From: Kaistia terrae
GTDB lineage: Bacteria > Pseudomonadota > Alphaproteobacteria > Rhizobiales > Kaistiaceae
Assembly (NCBI RefSeq): GCF_026344005.1
Contig: NZ_JAPKNH010000002.1
Coordinates: forward strand, 372,001-436,000
Reading direction: 5' to 3'
DNA length: 64,000 nt
Part shown: positions 1 to 7,273 of the stretch, in pieces
Numbering within the stretch: position 1 is the first letter of the stretch
Layout of the letters: every line of letters begins with the position of its first letter
Notes under the pieces: model-generated
What the model was told of the DNA's origin: nothing
Seen by the model: the letters and a program-made list of their open reading frames with translations, nothing else
Database searches by the model: none
Position numbers and translations under genes: made by a program

Positions 1-145
1 CGACATCGAAATGTGGAAAAGGCGGTCCGGGCAGGACGGCGTTTTTCCGCGTGCGGATGGCGAGGATCTCGCGCGTGTCGAGGTCGAGCAGCGCCAGCTT
101 GGCGTTCGACTTGCCGATGTCGAGGACGGCGACGGCTTCCTGCAT
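1..145 (-). CDS. rhaK: FGGY-family carbohydrate kinase, N-terminal fragment (rhamnulokinase-like)
   Basis: Only the first 48 codons are in the window; the gene runs off the left edge. The translation opens with MQEAVAVLDIGKSNAKLAL, the DxGKxNxK phosphate-binding loop that starts FGGY sugar kinases. A kinase of this family would phosphorylate rhamnulose before aldol cleavage. The ATG lies 9 bp after the stop of the class II aldolase on the same strand, so the two are probably cotranscribed. In the known rhizobial rhamnose locus the kinase RhaK lies at the end of the transport operon, which agrees with this place. Assignment to rhamnulose is inferred from context; the N-terminus alone does not fix the substrate. 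Confidence 0.6.
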   Translation of the reverse strand, partial: MQEAVAVLDIGKSNAKLALLDLDTREILAIRTRKNAVLPGPPFPHFDV

Positions 146-154
146 GATGAATTG

Positions 155-1276
155 TCAGCCTTTTGCCGCGGCCGCGAGCGAACGGCGATAGATCTCGGCG
201 TCCCAGGTGACGAGTTCCTGCTCCTCGTCGACGGTGAGGAAGCGCAGCGGTGCGTCGGCGTCGATCCGGCCGGTGACATCGGCCAGCGCGCGGGCGAGCG
301 CATCGCCACCGCGCAAGACGTCGCGGTGGATCAAGACGCCCTTGCCGGGAACGGCCAACAACATCGGCGGCAGTGCCGCACGTTCGGCAACACTGGCCGG
401 TGTCTCTCCCTCGGCCAGAACCGCCGTGCCGCTGCCGAGGAACACCACGTGATCTGGATACAGCGTGCCACGTGCCGCGATGAAGAGGCGGGCCGGGTCG
501 GTCGCGGTGCCGTGGGCGACCGGGTCTGTCGGCAGGCGATAGGGCGAGCCCTCGGCCAGCGCCTCAAGCCCTGCGATGTCGGCTTCGGGCGCCGGCCGGG
601 CCGGTGCTGCCAGCGCGGCGCTAACGCGCCCGATCAGCGCGACGGCGTCGGCGACCGTATCGGCGGCGACGATGAGGCCATGATTGCCGAGCAGCACGAC
701 ATTGGTGCCGGGCTTCGACACGGCATGGATTTCCCGAGCCAGCGGCAGGCCGGGCTTCACATAGGGCACGTAAGCCCAGACGATGCCGTCGAGTCCGTCC
801 AGCCGCGCGGCAATCTGCTCGCGCGCATCGGAACGCGCGACACGGGCGACGGTCTCGACGCAATGGATATGCAGCACGACATCCTGCGGCAGGACGGCAT
901 GAACCGAAGTTTCGACCGAGGGACGCAGTCCCTGCGGATTGGCGTCGGTGACGACGAAATCGGTCGCCTTGGCGGCGCGCTCGTCATTGGCGTGGATGGC
1001 TGTGATCAGCGGCGGCAACGACACGGCCACGAAGATGTCGCGTTCCTCCGCTTCGGCCAGCCAGGTTCCGGAAGCCTTGACCCAGAGCACGCCGTCGCGC
1101 TTCAGCGAGGTGTTGCCGCCGGCCGCCTGGGTGCGGAGCGGGTCGCGCCCGAGCTTTGCGGAGGCATGACGAAGGGCGGCGAATTCAGGATCGTCGATAT
1201 GGGTCGGCAAGGTCCGGCTCCGGGCAGCTATTTCATGAACGGGCGCGAGTGTGGGCGGGAAGAAGCGTTGTCTCAC
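155..1276 (-). CDS. Class II aldolase/adducin-family protein (stand-alone)
   Basis: About 350-373 aa. The fold shows a substrate-loop AGGNTSLK near the N-terminus, a SVETSVHAVLP segment followed by HIHC (probable metal-binding His residues), and GNHGLIV, as in class II sugar-phosphate aldolases. Reaction is likely retro-aldol cleavage of a ketose phosphate to DHAP plus an aldehyde; substrate not readable. The longest frame begins with GTG at 1276 inside a palindromic repeat, which is doubtful; a TTG at 1210 preceded by GGAG is a better-placed alternative just before LPTHIDDPEF. It lies between the transporter binding protein and the kinase, while a second aldolase (fused to a dehydrogenase) is encoded at 7274. 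Its role beside that enzyme is unclear. Confidence 0.75.
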   Translation of the reverse strand: MRQRFFPPTLAPVHEIAARSRTLPTHIDDPEFAALRHASAKLGRDPLRTQAAGGNTSLKRDGVLWVKASGTWLAEAEERDIFVAVSLPPLITAIHANDERAAKATDFVVTDANPQGLRPSVETSVHAVLPQDVVLHIHCVETVARVARSDAREQIAARLDGLDGIVWAYVPYVKPGLPLAREIHAVSKPGTNVVLLGNHGLIVAADTVADAVALIGRVSAALAAPARPAPEADIAGLEALAEGSPYRLPTDPVAHGTATDPARLFIAARGTLYPDHVVFLGSGTAVLAEGETPASVAERAALPPMLLAVPGKGVLIHRDVLRGGDALARALADVTGRIDADAPLRFLTVDEEQELVTWDAEIYRRSLAAAAKG

Positions 1277-1397
1277 CTCTCCCTGAGGGAGAGGTCGACG
1301 ACCGAAGGTCGGCGGGTGAGGGTTTACGGCCTCACCGGATAGTTCCCTAAACCCTCACCCGGAGCTTCGCTCCGACCTCTGCCTCAGGGAGAGGTGA
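1272..1397. repeat. Inverted pair of intergenic palindromic repeats (REP/BIME-like)
   Basis: Two facing copies of one unit. The first, from 1272, contains the hairpin CCTCTCCCTGAGGGAGAGG and a CGACCGAAGGTCG hairpin, closed by CTCACC and GGGTGAG. The second, from about 1347, repeats the same parts in reverse orientation and ends in CTCAGGGAGAGGTGA. Such units are typical of dispersed extragenic palindromes of Rhizobiales genomes. It sits in the gap between rhaS and the aldolase and overlaps the longest aldolase frame. Confidence 0.8.
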
Positions 1398-1432
1398 AGG
1401 AAGGGCTGACTACATGGGGATAAAGCACACTC

Positions 1433-1470
1433 AAAAAGAAACGCGAGGCATGGCCAACCATGCCCCGCGT
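1433..1470 (-). terminator. Rho-independent terminator after rhaS
   Basis: Read on the minus strand: stem ACGCG..GGCATGG with loop TTGG and the matching arm CCATGCC..CGCGT (one mismatch), followed by TTCTTTTTGAG. It lies 15 bp after the rhaS stop and separates the transport genes from the aldolase-kinase pair. Confidence 0.8.
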
Positions 1471-1484
1471 CAAAAACGCTTCGA

Positions 1485-2603
1485 CTAGAAGTCGAAGTCC
1501 TTGATGTTTTCCTTGGTGAAGGTGTACGGCGCGCCGAGAAGAATCTCGGAGCCGTTGATCACCTGGAGTTCACCGAGCTTGCCGGCCTTGACCGAGGTCG
1601 CGCCGGCTTTCAGGTCGCCATCGGCAGTGGCGCGCAGGACCTGCATCGCGGCATAGCCGAGATCGACAGGGTTCCAGAGAACGACCGACTTGACGCAGTC
1701 CTTCTCGACATAGGGCTTCATCGCGTTCGGCGTGGCGAGGCCGATGACGGCGACCTTGCCGCACTGGCCGGCCTGGGTGACAGCCTCGGCGGAAGCCGGG
1801 GTCGCAACCGAGGTCATGCCGAAGATGCCCTTCAAGTCAGCGCCATGCTTGTTGATCAGCGTCGTGGCCTGGTTGAAGGACAGGACGTTGTCTTCCTGGG
1901 CTTCAACCGTCTCCAGCCACTTCATCTTGGGATGGCACTTCTCCTGATAGGCCGCCATTTCCGAGATCCAGCGCGCCTGGTTCGGCGTGGTGAAGGTCGA
2001 GGTGACGATGGCGAACGAGCCGTCCTCGCCGATTTCCTTGGCCATGTTGTCGACCAGCGCCTTGCCGATGCCGTTGAACTCGGCCTGGTTGACGAACCAC
2101 TGGCGAGCATTCGGCTCGGAGTTGGCGTCGTAACCGACGACGTTGATGCCGGCGGCCAGCGCCTTCTTCAGCACGGGCGCAATGGCGACCGGATCGTTGG
2201 CGGCGAACAGGATGCCGTCGACGCCCGAGGTGATGTAGTTGTCGATGAACGAGATCTGCTGGTCGATGTTCGCCTGGGTCGGTCCGTCGGTCTTGGCCTC
2301 AACGTTGCCAAGTTCCTTGGCGGCGTCGGCAATGCCCTTCGAGGTGGCATTGAAGTAGCCGATGCCGATCAGCTTCGGCACGTCGACGACCTTGATCGGC
2401 TTGCCCTTGCGGTCGGGGGCGTTGGTCGGCTCGCCGCCGTCATAGGGCTTTGCCACGGCCGGGGCGGCCGTGCCGTCGCAGGCGAGCGGGTTGGTCGGCA
2501 GGTCGTCGCCGCCGGTCCAGGTCGCCGCGAAAGCCACACCGCTGCACATGCTGACGCCAAGGCCGAGGCCGAGCGCGAGCGCGATCGATTTCTTCAACAT
2601 CAT
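1485..2603 (-). CDS. rhaS: Rhamnose ABC transporter, periplasmic substrate-binding protein
   Basis: 372 aa periplasmic binding protein of the type 1 sugar family (RbsB/RhaS-like). A signal peptide is visible (MMLKKSIALALGLGLG, cleavage after SGVAFA). The mature part has the usual family segments: IGYFNATSKGIADAAKELG, IDGILFAANDP-like region, and a C-terminal GKLGELQVINGSEILLGAP. The start was set at 2603 because GGAGG precedes it by six bases; the frame stays open far upstream but that part is the shadow of the permease. It is the last gene before a strong terminator, 62 bp after the second permease. Rhamnose specificity is inferred from the adjacent rhaD and rhaI. Confidence 0.88.
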   Translation of the reverse strand: MMLKKSIALALGLGLGVSMCSGVAFAATWTGGDDLPTNPLACDGTAAPAVAKPYDGGEPTNAPDRKGKPIKVVDVPKLIGIGYFNATSKGIADAAKELGNVEAKTDGPTQANIDQQISFIDNYITSGVDGILFAANDPVAIAPVLKKALAAGINVVGYDANSEPNARQWFVNQAEFNGIGKALVDNMAKEIGEDGSFAIVTSTFTTPNQARWISEMAAYQEKCHPKMKWLETVEAQEDNVLSFNQATTLINKHGADLKGIFGMTSVATPASAEAVTQAGQCGKVAVIGLATPNAMKPYVEKDCVKSVVLWNPVDLGYAAMQVLRATADGDLKAGATSVKAGKLGELQVINGSEILLGAPYTFTKENIKDFDF

Positions 2604-2665
2604 AGTTCTCCTCCAAAATGACGGCGGGTCTTTTTTAACGGCGAGACCCGCGCGTCCCCTCCCGA

Positions 2666-3616
2666 TCAGCCTTCGCCGTCGCGGCTGAAGATATTGCTCG
2701 CGACAATCGCGAGAATGAGAACGAGGCCGATGACGACGATGGTGCCGTCGCCCTTGACCCCGGATAGAGCGAGACCGTTCTTCAGCGCCTGCATGAGTAT
2801 CAGGCCGAGTACCGTGCCGATGATGGTGCCGCGCCCGCCGAAGATCGACGTGCCGCCCAGCACCACCGCCGTGATGACATCGAGCTCGAGCCCGGTGCCC
2901 ATGTCGGAGCGCGTCGTCGAGACGCGCGAGACGAAGATGACGCCGGCAAGCCCGGCGACGAGGCCGGACGCAGTGTAGATCAGCAACTTGGCGCGATCGA
3001 CGCCTATGCCGGAAAAGCGGGCGCCCGTCTCGTTGGCGCCGGTCGCGTAGGTGGCGCGGCCGAAGGTGGTCAGGCCGAGGATGACGCCGGCAACGATCAC
3101 CAGCGCGCCAAGGATCCAGAGCTGGGTGGGCACGCCCCAGACATCGCCCTGGCCGAGCACATAGAACCATTCCGGATAGCCGCGTACCGAGCGCGCCTGG
3201 CTGATGCCCTCGGCCAAACCGCGATAGAGCGCCAGCGTCGCCAGCGTCGCGATCAGTGGCGGCACCTTGAAGCGTGTGATGATCAGTCCGTTGACCAGGC
3301 CGCCAATACCGCCGGCAATGATGGCGAGCACCATGGCGACGGGCAGCGGCATGCCGAGATTTTGCCAGAACACGCCGAGCAGGATCGCCGTCAGGCCGAG
3401 GATCGAGCCGACGGAGAGATCGATGCCGCCGGTGACGATGACGAAGGTCATCACCAGCGCGACCAGTCCAACCTCGGCCATCAGGCGGCCCTGGTTGAGC
3501 AGATTGGCGGTGGTGAAGAAGCGATCCGACTGGGTTGCCAGTGCGCCGAGCACCAGAACCAGCAGGACGGCGAGGATGGTTTCGTGCCGAAGCAGCGAGC
3601 GGAAATTTGCGGTCAT
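2666..3616 (-). CDS. rhaQ: Rhamnose ABC transporter permease (second)
   Basis: 316 aa BPD_transp_2-type inner-membrane permease with about eight to ten hydrophobic helices, starting after a short cytoplasmic MTANFRSLLRHE. The family segment TGGIDLSVGSILG is present near residue 65-75, as in RbsC/XylH-type permeases. It forms the channel with the permease encoded upstream. Start at 3616 chosen because it follows the upstream stop by 8 bp and begins with a normal permease N-terminus; the frame extends further up only as a shadow. Naming follows the rhizobial rhaP/rhaQ convention. Confidence 0.85.
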   Translation of the reverse strand: MTANFRSLLRHETILAVLLVLVLGALATQSDRFFTTANLLNQGRLMAEVGLVALVMTFVIVTGGIDLSVGSILGLTAILLGVFWQNLGMPLPVAMVLAIIAGGIGGLVNGLIITRFKVPPLIATLATLALYRGLAEGISQARSVRGYPEWFYVLGQGDVWGVPTQLWILGALVIVAGVILGLTTFGRATYATGANETGARFSGIGVDRAKLLIYTASGLVAGLAGVIFVSRVSTTRSDMGTGLELDVITAVVLGGTSIFGGRGTIIGTVLGLILMQALKNGLALSGVKGDGTIVVIGLVLILAIVASNIFSRDGEG

Positions 3617-3624
3617 CGTGGCAA

Positions 3625-4611
3625 TCACCGGAGCCGGCGTCGACGCGCCATGTCGGCGAGCACGGTGATCAGGATCAGCAGACCCTGGACCGAGCGCAGC
3701 CAATAGGCGGAGACGTTGAGGAAGATGAGCGAGGAGGCGATAGCCGCGAACAGGATCGCCGCGAGGGTCGAACCGATCACCGTGCCGGTGCCGCCGAGGA
3801 TCGAGACGCCGCCGACGACGGAGGCGGTGATCACGGTCAGCTCCAGATTGGGCGGGACGGTCGACTGGATGACCTGCAACTGGGTTGCGAACAACACCGC
3901 CGCGATGCCGGCGAAGGCGCCATGGATGGCGAAGACGAGGACCGTCGAACGCTCGACCCGGATGCCGGCGACGCGGGCTGCCTCGACATTGCCGCCGATG
4001 GCATAGATCGTCCGTCCGAAGGCGGAATAGCGCATCCAGAGCGCGACCAGCGCGGTCAGGATCACCATGAACCAGACCGGCGAGGGAATGCCGAACAGGC
4101 GGAACTGCGCGATCAGGTAGTTTTCCGGCAGATTGGTGATCCAGGCGCCGGAGGTGATGCTGATCAGGCCGCCCTTCAGGATCGACAACATGCCCAGCGT
4201 CACGACGATCGACGGGATGCGCAGATAGGCGACCAGCGAGCCGACGCCGGCATTGACGATCACGCCGATGACGATGGGTGCCAGCCAGGCGAGCCAGATC
4301 GGATAGCCGTTGACGGCAAGCAGGCCGGAAACCGTTGCCAGCACGCCGATCAGCGAGCCGACGGCCACGTCGATATGGCCGGAGATGATCACCAGCGACA
4401 TGCCGATCGCGGCGACCGCGATATAGGCGTTGCCGGCGAAGATGTTGGTCAGGTTATTGGCGCCGAGAAAGCGCGGATTGACGATACCGACGACGATGCA
4501 CAGCGCCAGGATCGCGCCGAGCAGGATGAATTCCTGGCCATAGGCGGCGATGCGCTTCCAGGGGCGCATGGCGGGTGCCGCGCGCGGCGCGGTGGAAAGG
4601 GATGCGGACAT
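3625..4611 (-). CDS. rhaP: Rhamnose ABC transporter permease (first)
   Basis: 328 aa multi-pass membrane protein of the same ribose/rhamnose permease family; the motif ISGHIDVAVGSLIG near residue 75-90 matches the sister permease. The start codon overlaps the stop of the ATPase gene by one base (TGATG), which indicates translational coupling. The next gene follows after 8 bp. With rhaQ it should form a heterodimeric channel served by RhaT and RhaS. No truncation seen. Confidence 0.86.
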   Translation of the reverse strand: MSASLSTAPRAAPAMRPWKRIAAYGQEFILLGAILALCIVVGIVNPRFLGANNLTNIFAGNAYIAVAAIGMSLVIISGHIDVAVGSLIGVLATVSGLLAVNGYPIWLAWLAPIVIGVIVNAGVGSLVAYLRIPSIVVTLGMLSILKGGLISITSGAWITNLPENYLIAQFRLFGIPSPVWFMVILTALVALWMRYSAFGRTIYAIGGNVEAARVAGIRVERSTVLVFAIHGAFAGIAAVLFATQLQVIQSTVPPNLELTVITASVVGGVSILGGTGTVIGSTLAAILFAAIASSLIFLNVSAYWLRSVQGLLILITVLADMARRRRLR

Positions 4612-6119
4612 CAGGCGACCTCCGCCAGGGTTTCACTTTTCATCATGGCGGTGCCGACGCTGTCCGGCGTCGCATGCGCGCGGTCGAACTCGGCGACGAT
4701 GCGGCCATTGTTCATGACCAGCACGCGGTCGCTCATGCCGAGCACCTCCGGCAATTCGCTGGAGATCATCAGGATCGCGAGGCCCTGCGCGGCGAGCCGG
4801 CTCATCAGCGCGTGGATTTCGGCCTTGGCGCCGACATCGATGCCGCGCGTCGGCTCGTCCATGATCAGCACGCGCGGCTCGGTCGCGACCCATTTCGCCA
4901 GCACAACCTTCTGCTGGTTGCCGCCGGATAGCTGCTTGACGCGCTGTTCCGGGCCGCGAGCGCGGACGCCAAAACGCTTGATCAGTTCGCGCGCCAAAGC
5001 GGATTCCTTGGCGCGGTTGACGATGGTGGCGGTCGAGATCCGGTCGAGCAGTGGCAGCGACAGGTTCTCGCGGATCGTCTGCGATTTGATCAGGCCCTGC
5101 AGGCCGCGATCTTCCGGCACATAGGCGATGCCGAGATCTCGCGCCTGCTTGGGGCTGGTGATGGCAATCGGCTTGCCGTCGAGCAATATCTCGCCCGAGG
5201 TGGCCGGTGTGATGCCGAAGATGGTCAGCGCCAATTCCGTGCGGCCGGAGCCGATCAGCCCGGCAATGCCGACGATCTCGCCGGCGCGGATGGTGAAGGA
5301 AATATCCTCGACCTCGTCGCGAAAACCGACGTTGCGGAGTTCGATCACCGGCGCGCCGATATCGACGTTGGCCTTTGGATAGAGCTGGTCGACGGGGCGG
5401 CCGACCATCATCGAGACCAGGTCGGCCTCGGTGATGTCGCCGATATCGCTGGTGCCGACATAGGACCCGTCGCGCAGAACCGTGACGCGGGTGGCGAGCG
5501 CGAAAATCTCGGGCATGCGGTGCGAGACATAGACGATGGCGACGCCGCGATCGCGCAGGCGGCGGACGACATCCATCAGCCGGCGCGCATCGGCGTCGGC
5601 AAGGGCTGCCGTCGGCTCGTCCATGATCAGCACGCGCGCGTCCTGCGACAGCGCCTTGGCGATCTCGACGCGCTGGCGGTTGGCGACCGAAAGGCTGCCG
5701 ACGCGGGCATCGACGTCGAGGTCGTGGCTATCGAGATCGTCGAGCAGACGGCGCGCCTCGTTGCGCATCTTCGTCCAGTCGAGCGCGTTCATGGTGGTGC
5801 GCGGCGCATGGCCGAGGAAGATGTTCTCGGCGACGGAGAGCTCGGGGAAGAGCAGGAGTTCCTGGTAGACGGTGGCGATGCCGGCGGCGCGCGCTTCTCG
5901 CGGCGAGGTGAAGCGCACCGTGTCGCCATTGACGTGGATTTCGCCGCTGTCGGGGGCATGGACGCCCGCCATGACCTTGATCAGCGTCGACTTTCCCGCG
6001 CCGTTCTCTCCCATGAGCGCATGCACTTCGCCCGGTCGGACATCGAAGGAGACGTTCTTCAGCGCGTGTACGCCGGCGAACGACTTCGAGACCCCGTCGA
6101 GTGCGAGGATCGGCTGCAT
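4611..6119 (-). CDS. rhaT: Rhamnose ABC transporter, dual ATP-binding protein
   Basis: 502 aa with two ABC domains, the usual layout for sugar importers of the RbsA/XylG class. Domain 1 has Walker A GENGAGKST and Walker B VLIMDEPTAAL; domain 2 has the degenerate Walker A GLIGSGRTE, signature LSGGNQQKVVLAKW and Walker B VLIMDEPTRGID. It energises uptake through RhaP/RhaQ. The start at 6119 gives MQPILALDGVSKSFAGVHAL, a standard beginning; a longer frame to 6221 has no support. The symbol follows rhizobial usage, where RhaT is an ABC ATPase, unlike the E. coli symporter of that name. Confidence 0.9.
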   Translation of the reverse strand: MQPILALDGVSKSFAGVHALKNVSFDVRPGEVHALMGENGAGKSTLIKVMAGVHAPDSGEIHVNGDTVRFTSPREARAAGIATVYQELLLFPELSVAENIFLGHAPRTTMNALDWTKMRNEARRLLDDLDSHDLDVDARVGSLSVANRQRVEIAKALSQDARVLIMDEPTAALADADARRLMDVVRRLRDRGVAIVYVSHRMPEIFALATRVTVLRDGSYVGTSDIGDITEADLVSMMVGRPVDQLYPKANVDIGAPVIELRNVGFRDEVEDISFTIRAGEIVGIAGLIGSGRTELALTIFGITPATSGEILLDGKPIAITSPKQARDLGIAYVPEDRGLQGLIKSQTIRENLSLPLLDRISTATIVNRAKESALARELIKRFGVRARGPEQRVKQLSGGNQQKVVLAKWVATEPRVLIMDEPTRGIDVGAKAEIHALMSRLAAQGLAILMISSELPEVLGMSDRVLVMNNGRIVAEFDRAHATPDSVGTAMMKSETLAEVA

Positions 6120-6192
6120 AACGTGGCGTTTCCCTTGAACTTCGGCTTTTCGCCGTTTTTCTTGTTGGCCGGGATTGGCGATTATGGGTGCA

Positions 6193-6984
6193 TCAACTCT
6201 CCGGTTCGAACTCGACGACATCGACGATGACGCCGGCGTCCCGGAGCATGTCGCAGGCTTCCTGCGGCGCGGAACTATCGGTGATGACCCGGTCGAGCTG
6301 GGTCAGCGGGCAAAGGATGAGGCTGCCGCGCGGCTGGAATTTCGAGCCGTCGACGAGCGCGATCACCTGCTCGGCCTGCTTCAGCATCTTCTGCTCGGCC
6401 TTGATCAGGACGGGATCGCCCTCGATCAGGCCCTGGCGGCGGATGGCATGGGCGCCGAGGAAATATTTGGCGGCGTAGAAATGCTCGATCACCGTGTCGT
6501 TCGAATAGGGGCTGACGACCATGCGCTGTTCGCGATGGATGTCGCCGCCCGGCAGCACGACCTGGCAATCGCCATTGGCGATGAGATAGAGCGCGAGATC
6601 GAGTGAATTGGTCAGCACATGCAGCTTGCGCTCGGCGATGAAGGGACCGAGGCAATAGGTCGTCGTGCCGCCATTGACGATGATCGCTTCGCCGTCCTCG
6701 ACGAGATTGGCCGCGGCCTGCGCGATCGCCCGCTTGGCGCCGAGGTTTTGCAGGCGGGTTTCCTCGAAGGCCGGCGTCATCAGGCTGTTGATGCTGTGTT
6801 CGCCATGCAGGCGCTCCGCCCCGCCGCGCACCTTGCGCAGCTGGCCGACATCGTTGAGCGCCGTGATGTCGCGACGGATCGTGGCTTCGGATGCACCGGT
6901 CAGGCCGACAAGCTGCGCCACCGTGGCGACGGGGCGCTCGGCCACCTCGCCGAGGATGATTCTGTGACGCTCGATTTCGTGCAT
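6193..6984 (-). CDS. rhaR: DeoR-family transcriptional regulator of rhamnose genes
   Basis: 263 aa. N-terminal DeoR-type winged helix-turn-helix (MHEIERHRIILGEVAE ... SEATIRRDITAL) and C-terminal sugar-phosphate sensor domain with the family signatures NGGTTTY and VLTNSLDLALYL. DeoR proteins usually repress and are relieved by a phosphorylated sugar intermediate. Start at 6984 chosen for GGAGG seven bases upstream; a longer frame adds 16 residues without a ribosome site. It is the first gene of the transport operon and divergent from rhaD, with a repeat-containing gap of 289 bp that is the natural place for its operators. Confidence 0.88.
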   Translation of the reverse strand: MHEIERHRIILGEVAERPVATVAQLVGLTGASEATIRRDITALNDVGQLRKVRGGAERLHGEHSINSLMTPAFEETRLQNLGAKRAIAQAAANLVEDGEAIIVNGGTTTYCLGPFIAERKLHVLTNSLDLALYLIANGDCQVVLPGGDIHREQRMVVSPYSNDTVIEHFYAAKYFLGAHAIRRQGLIEGDPVLIKAEQKMLKQAEQVIALVDGSKFQPRGSLILCPLTQLDRVITDSSAPQEACDMLRDAGVIVDVVEFEPES

Positions 6985-7025
6985 TCGCCCCTCCAACTGA
7001 CCGGATTTTCCAAGCTTTCCGATAA

Positions 7026-7132
7026 TTGTCAATCAGAAACGATCATCATCGACAATGATGCGCTGCGAAATAATCATTATCAATCATATCGCACTGCGAT
7101 ATCGCTCTGATCTGACTGCTTTTGATTGACAA
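7026..7132. promoter_or_regulatory. Candidate RhaR operators in the rhaR/rhaD divergent promoter
   Basis: The 10-mer TTGTCAATCA occurs at 7026-7035, a one-mismatch copy TTATCAATCA at 7077-7086, and the exact reverse complement TGATTGACAA at 7123-7132. The stretch is distinctly AT-richer than its flanks and lies between the divergent regulator and catabolic genes. Spacing of about 51 and 46 bp would put the sites on similar helix faces, as needed for looping or cooperative binding. Assignment to RhaR is inference. Confidence 0.5.
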
Positions 7133-7273
7133 GCGCCGAGCCTGCTGACAGATCATGGGCGCAATTGCGTGGTCCTCGGCTGAAGAAGGCCGAGCGACGT
7201 CCCCCGTGGATGGTTCGCCGATCCGAATGCGCTCGCACAGCGAAGCGGCGACCGATCAAGAGCAGCTCCGATC

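Noticed and set aside
2604-3170. Extended N-terminus of the rhaS frame.
   Set aside because: It overlaps the permease gene, is Arg/His-rich and lacks any domain; the ribosome site is at 2603.
3535-5124. Plus-strand 529-codon open frame opposite the rhamnose permeases and ATPase.
   Set aside because: It is Asp/Gln/Arg-rich and antisense to three clear genes.
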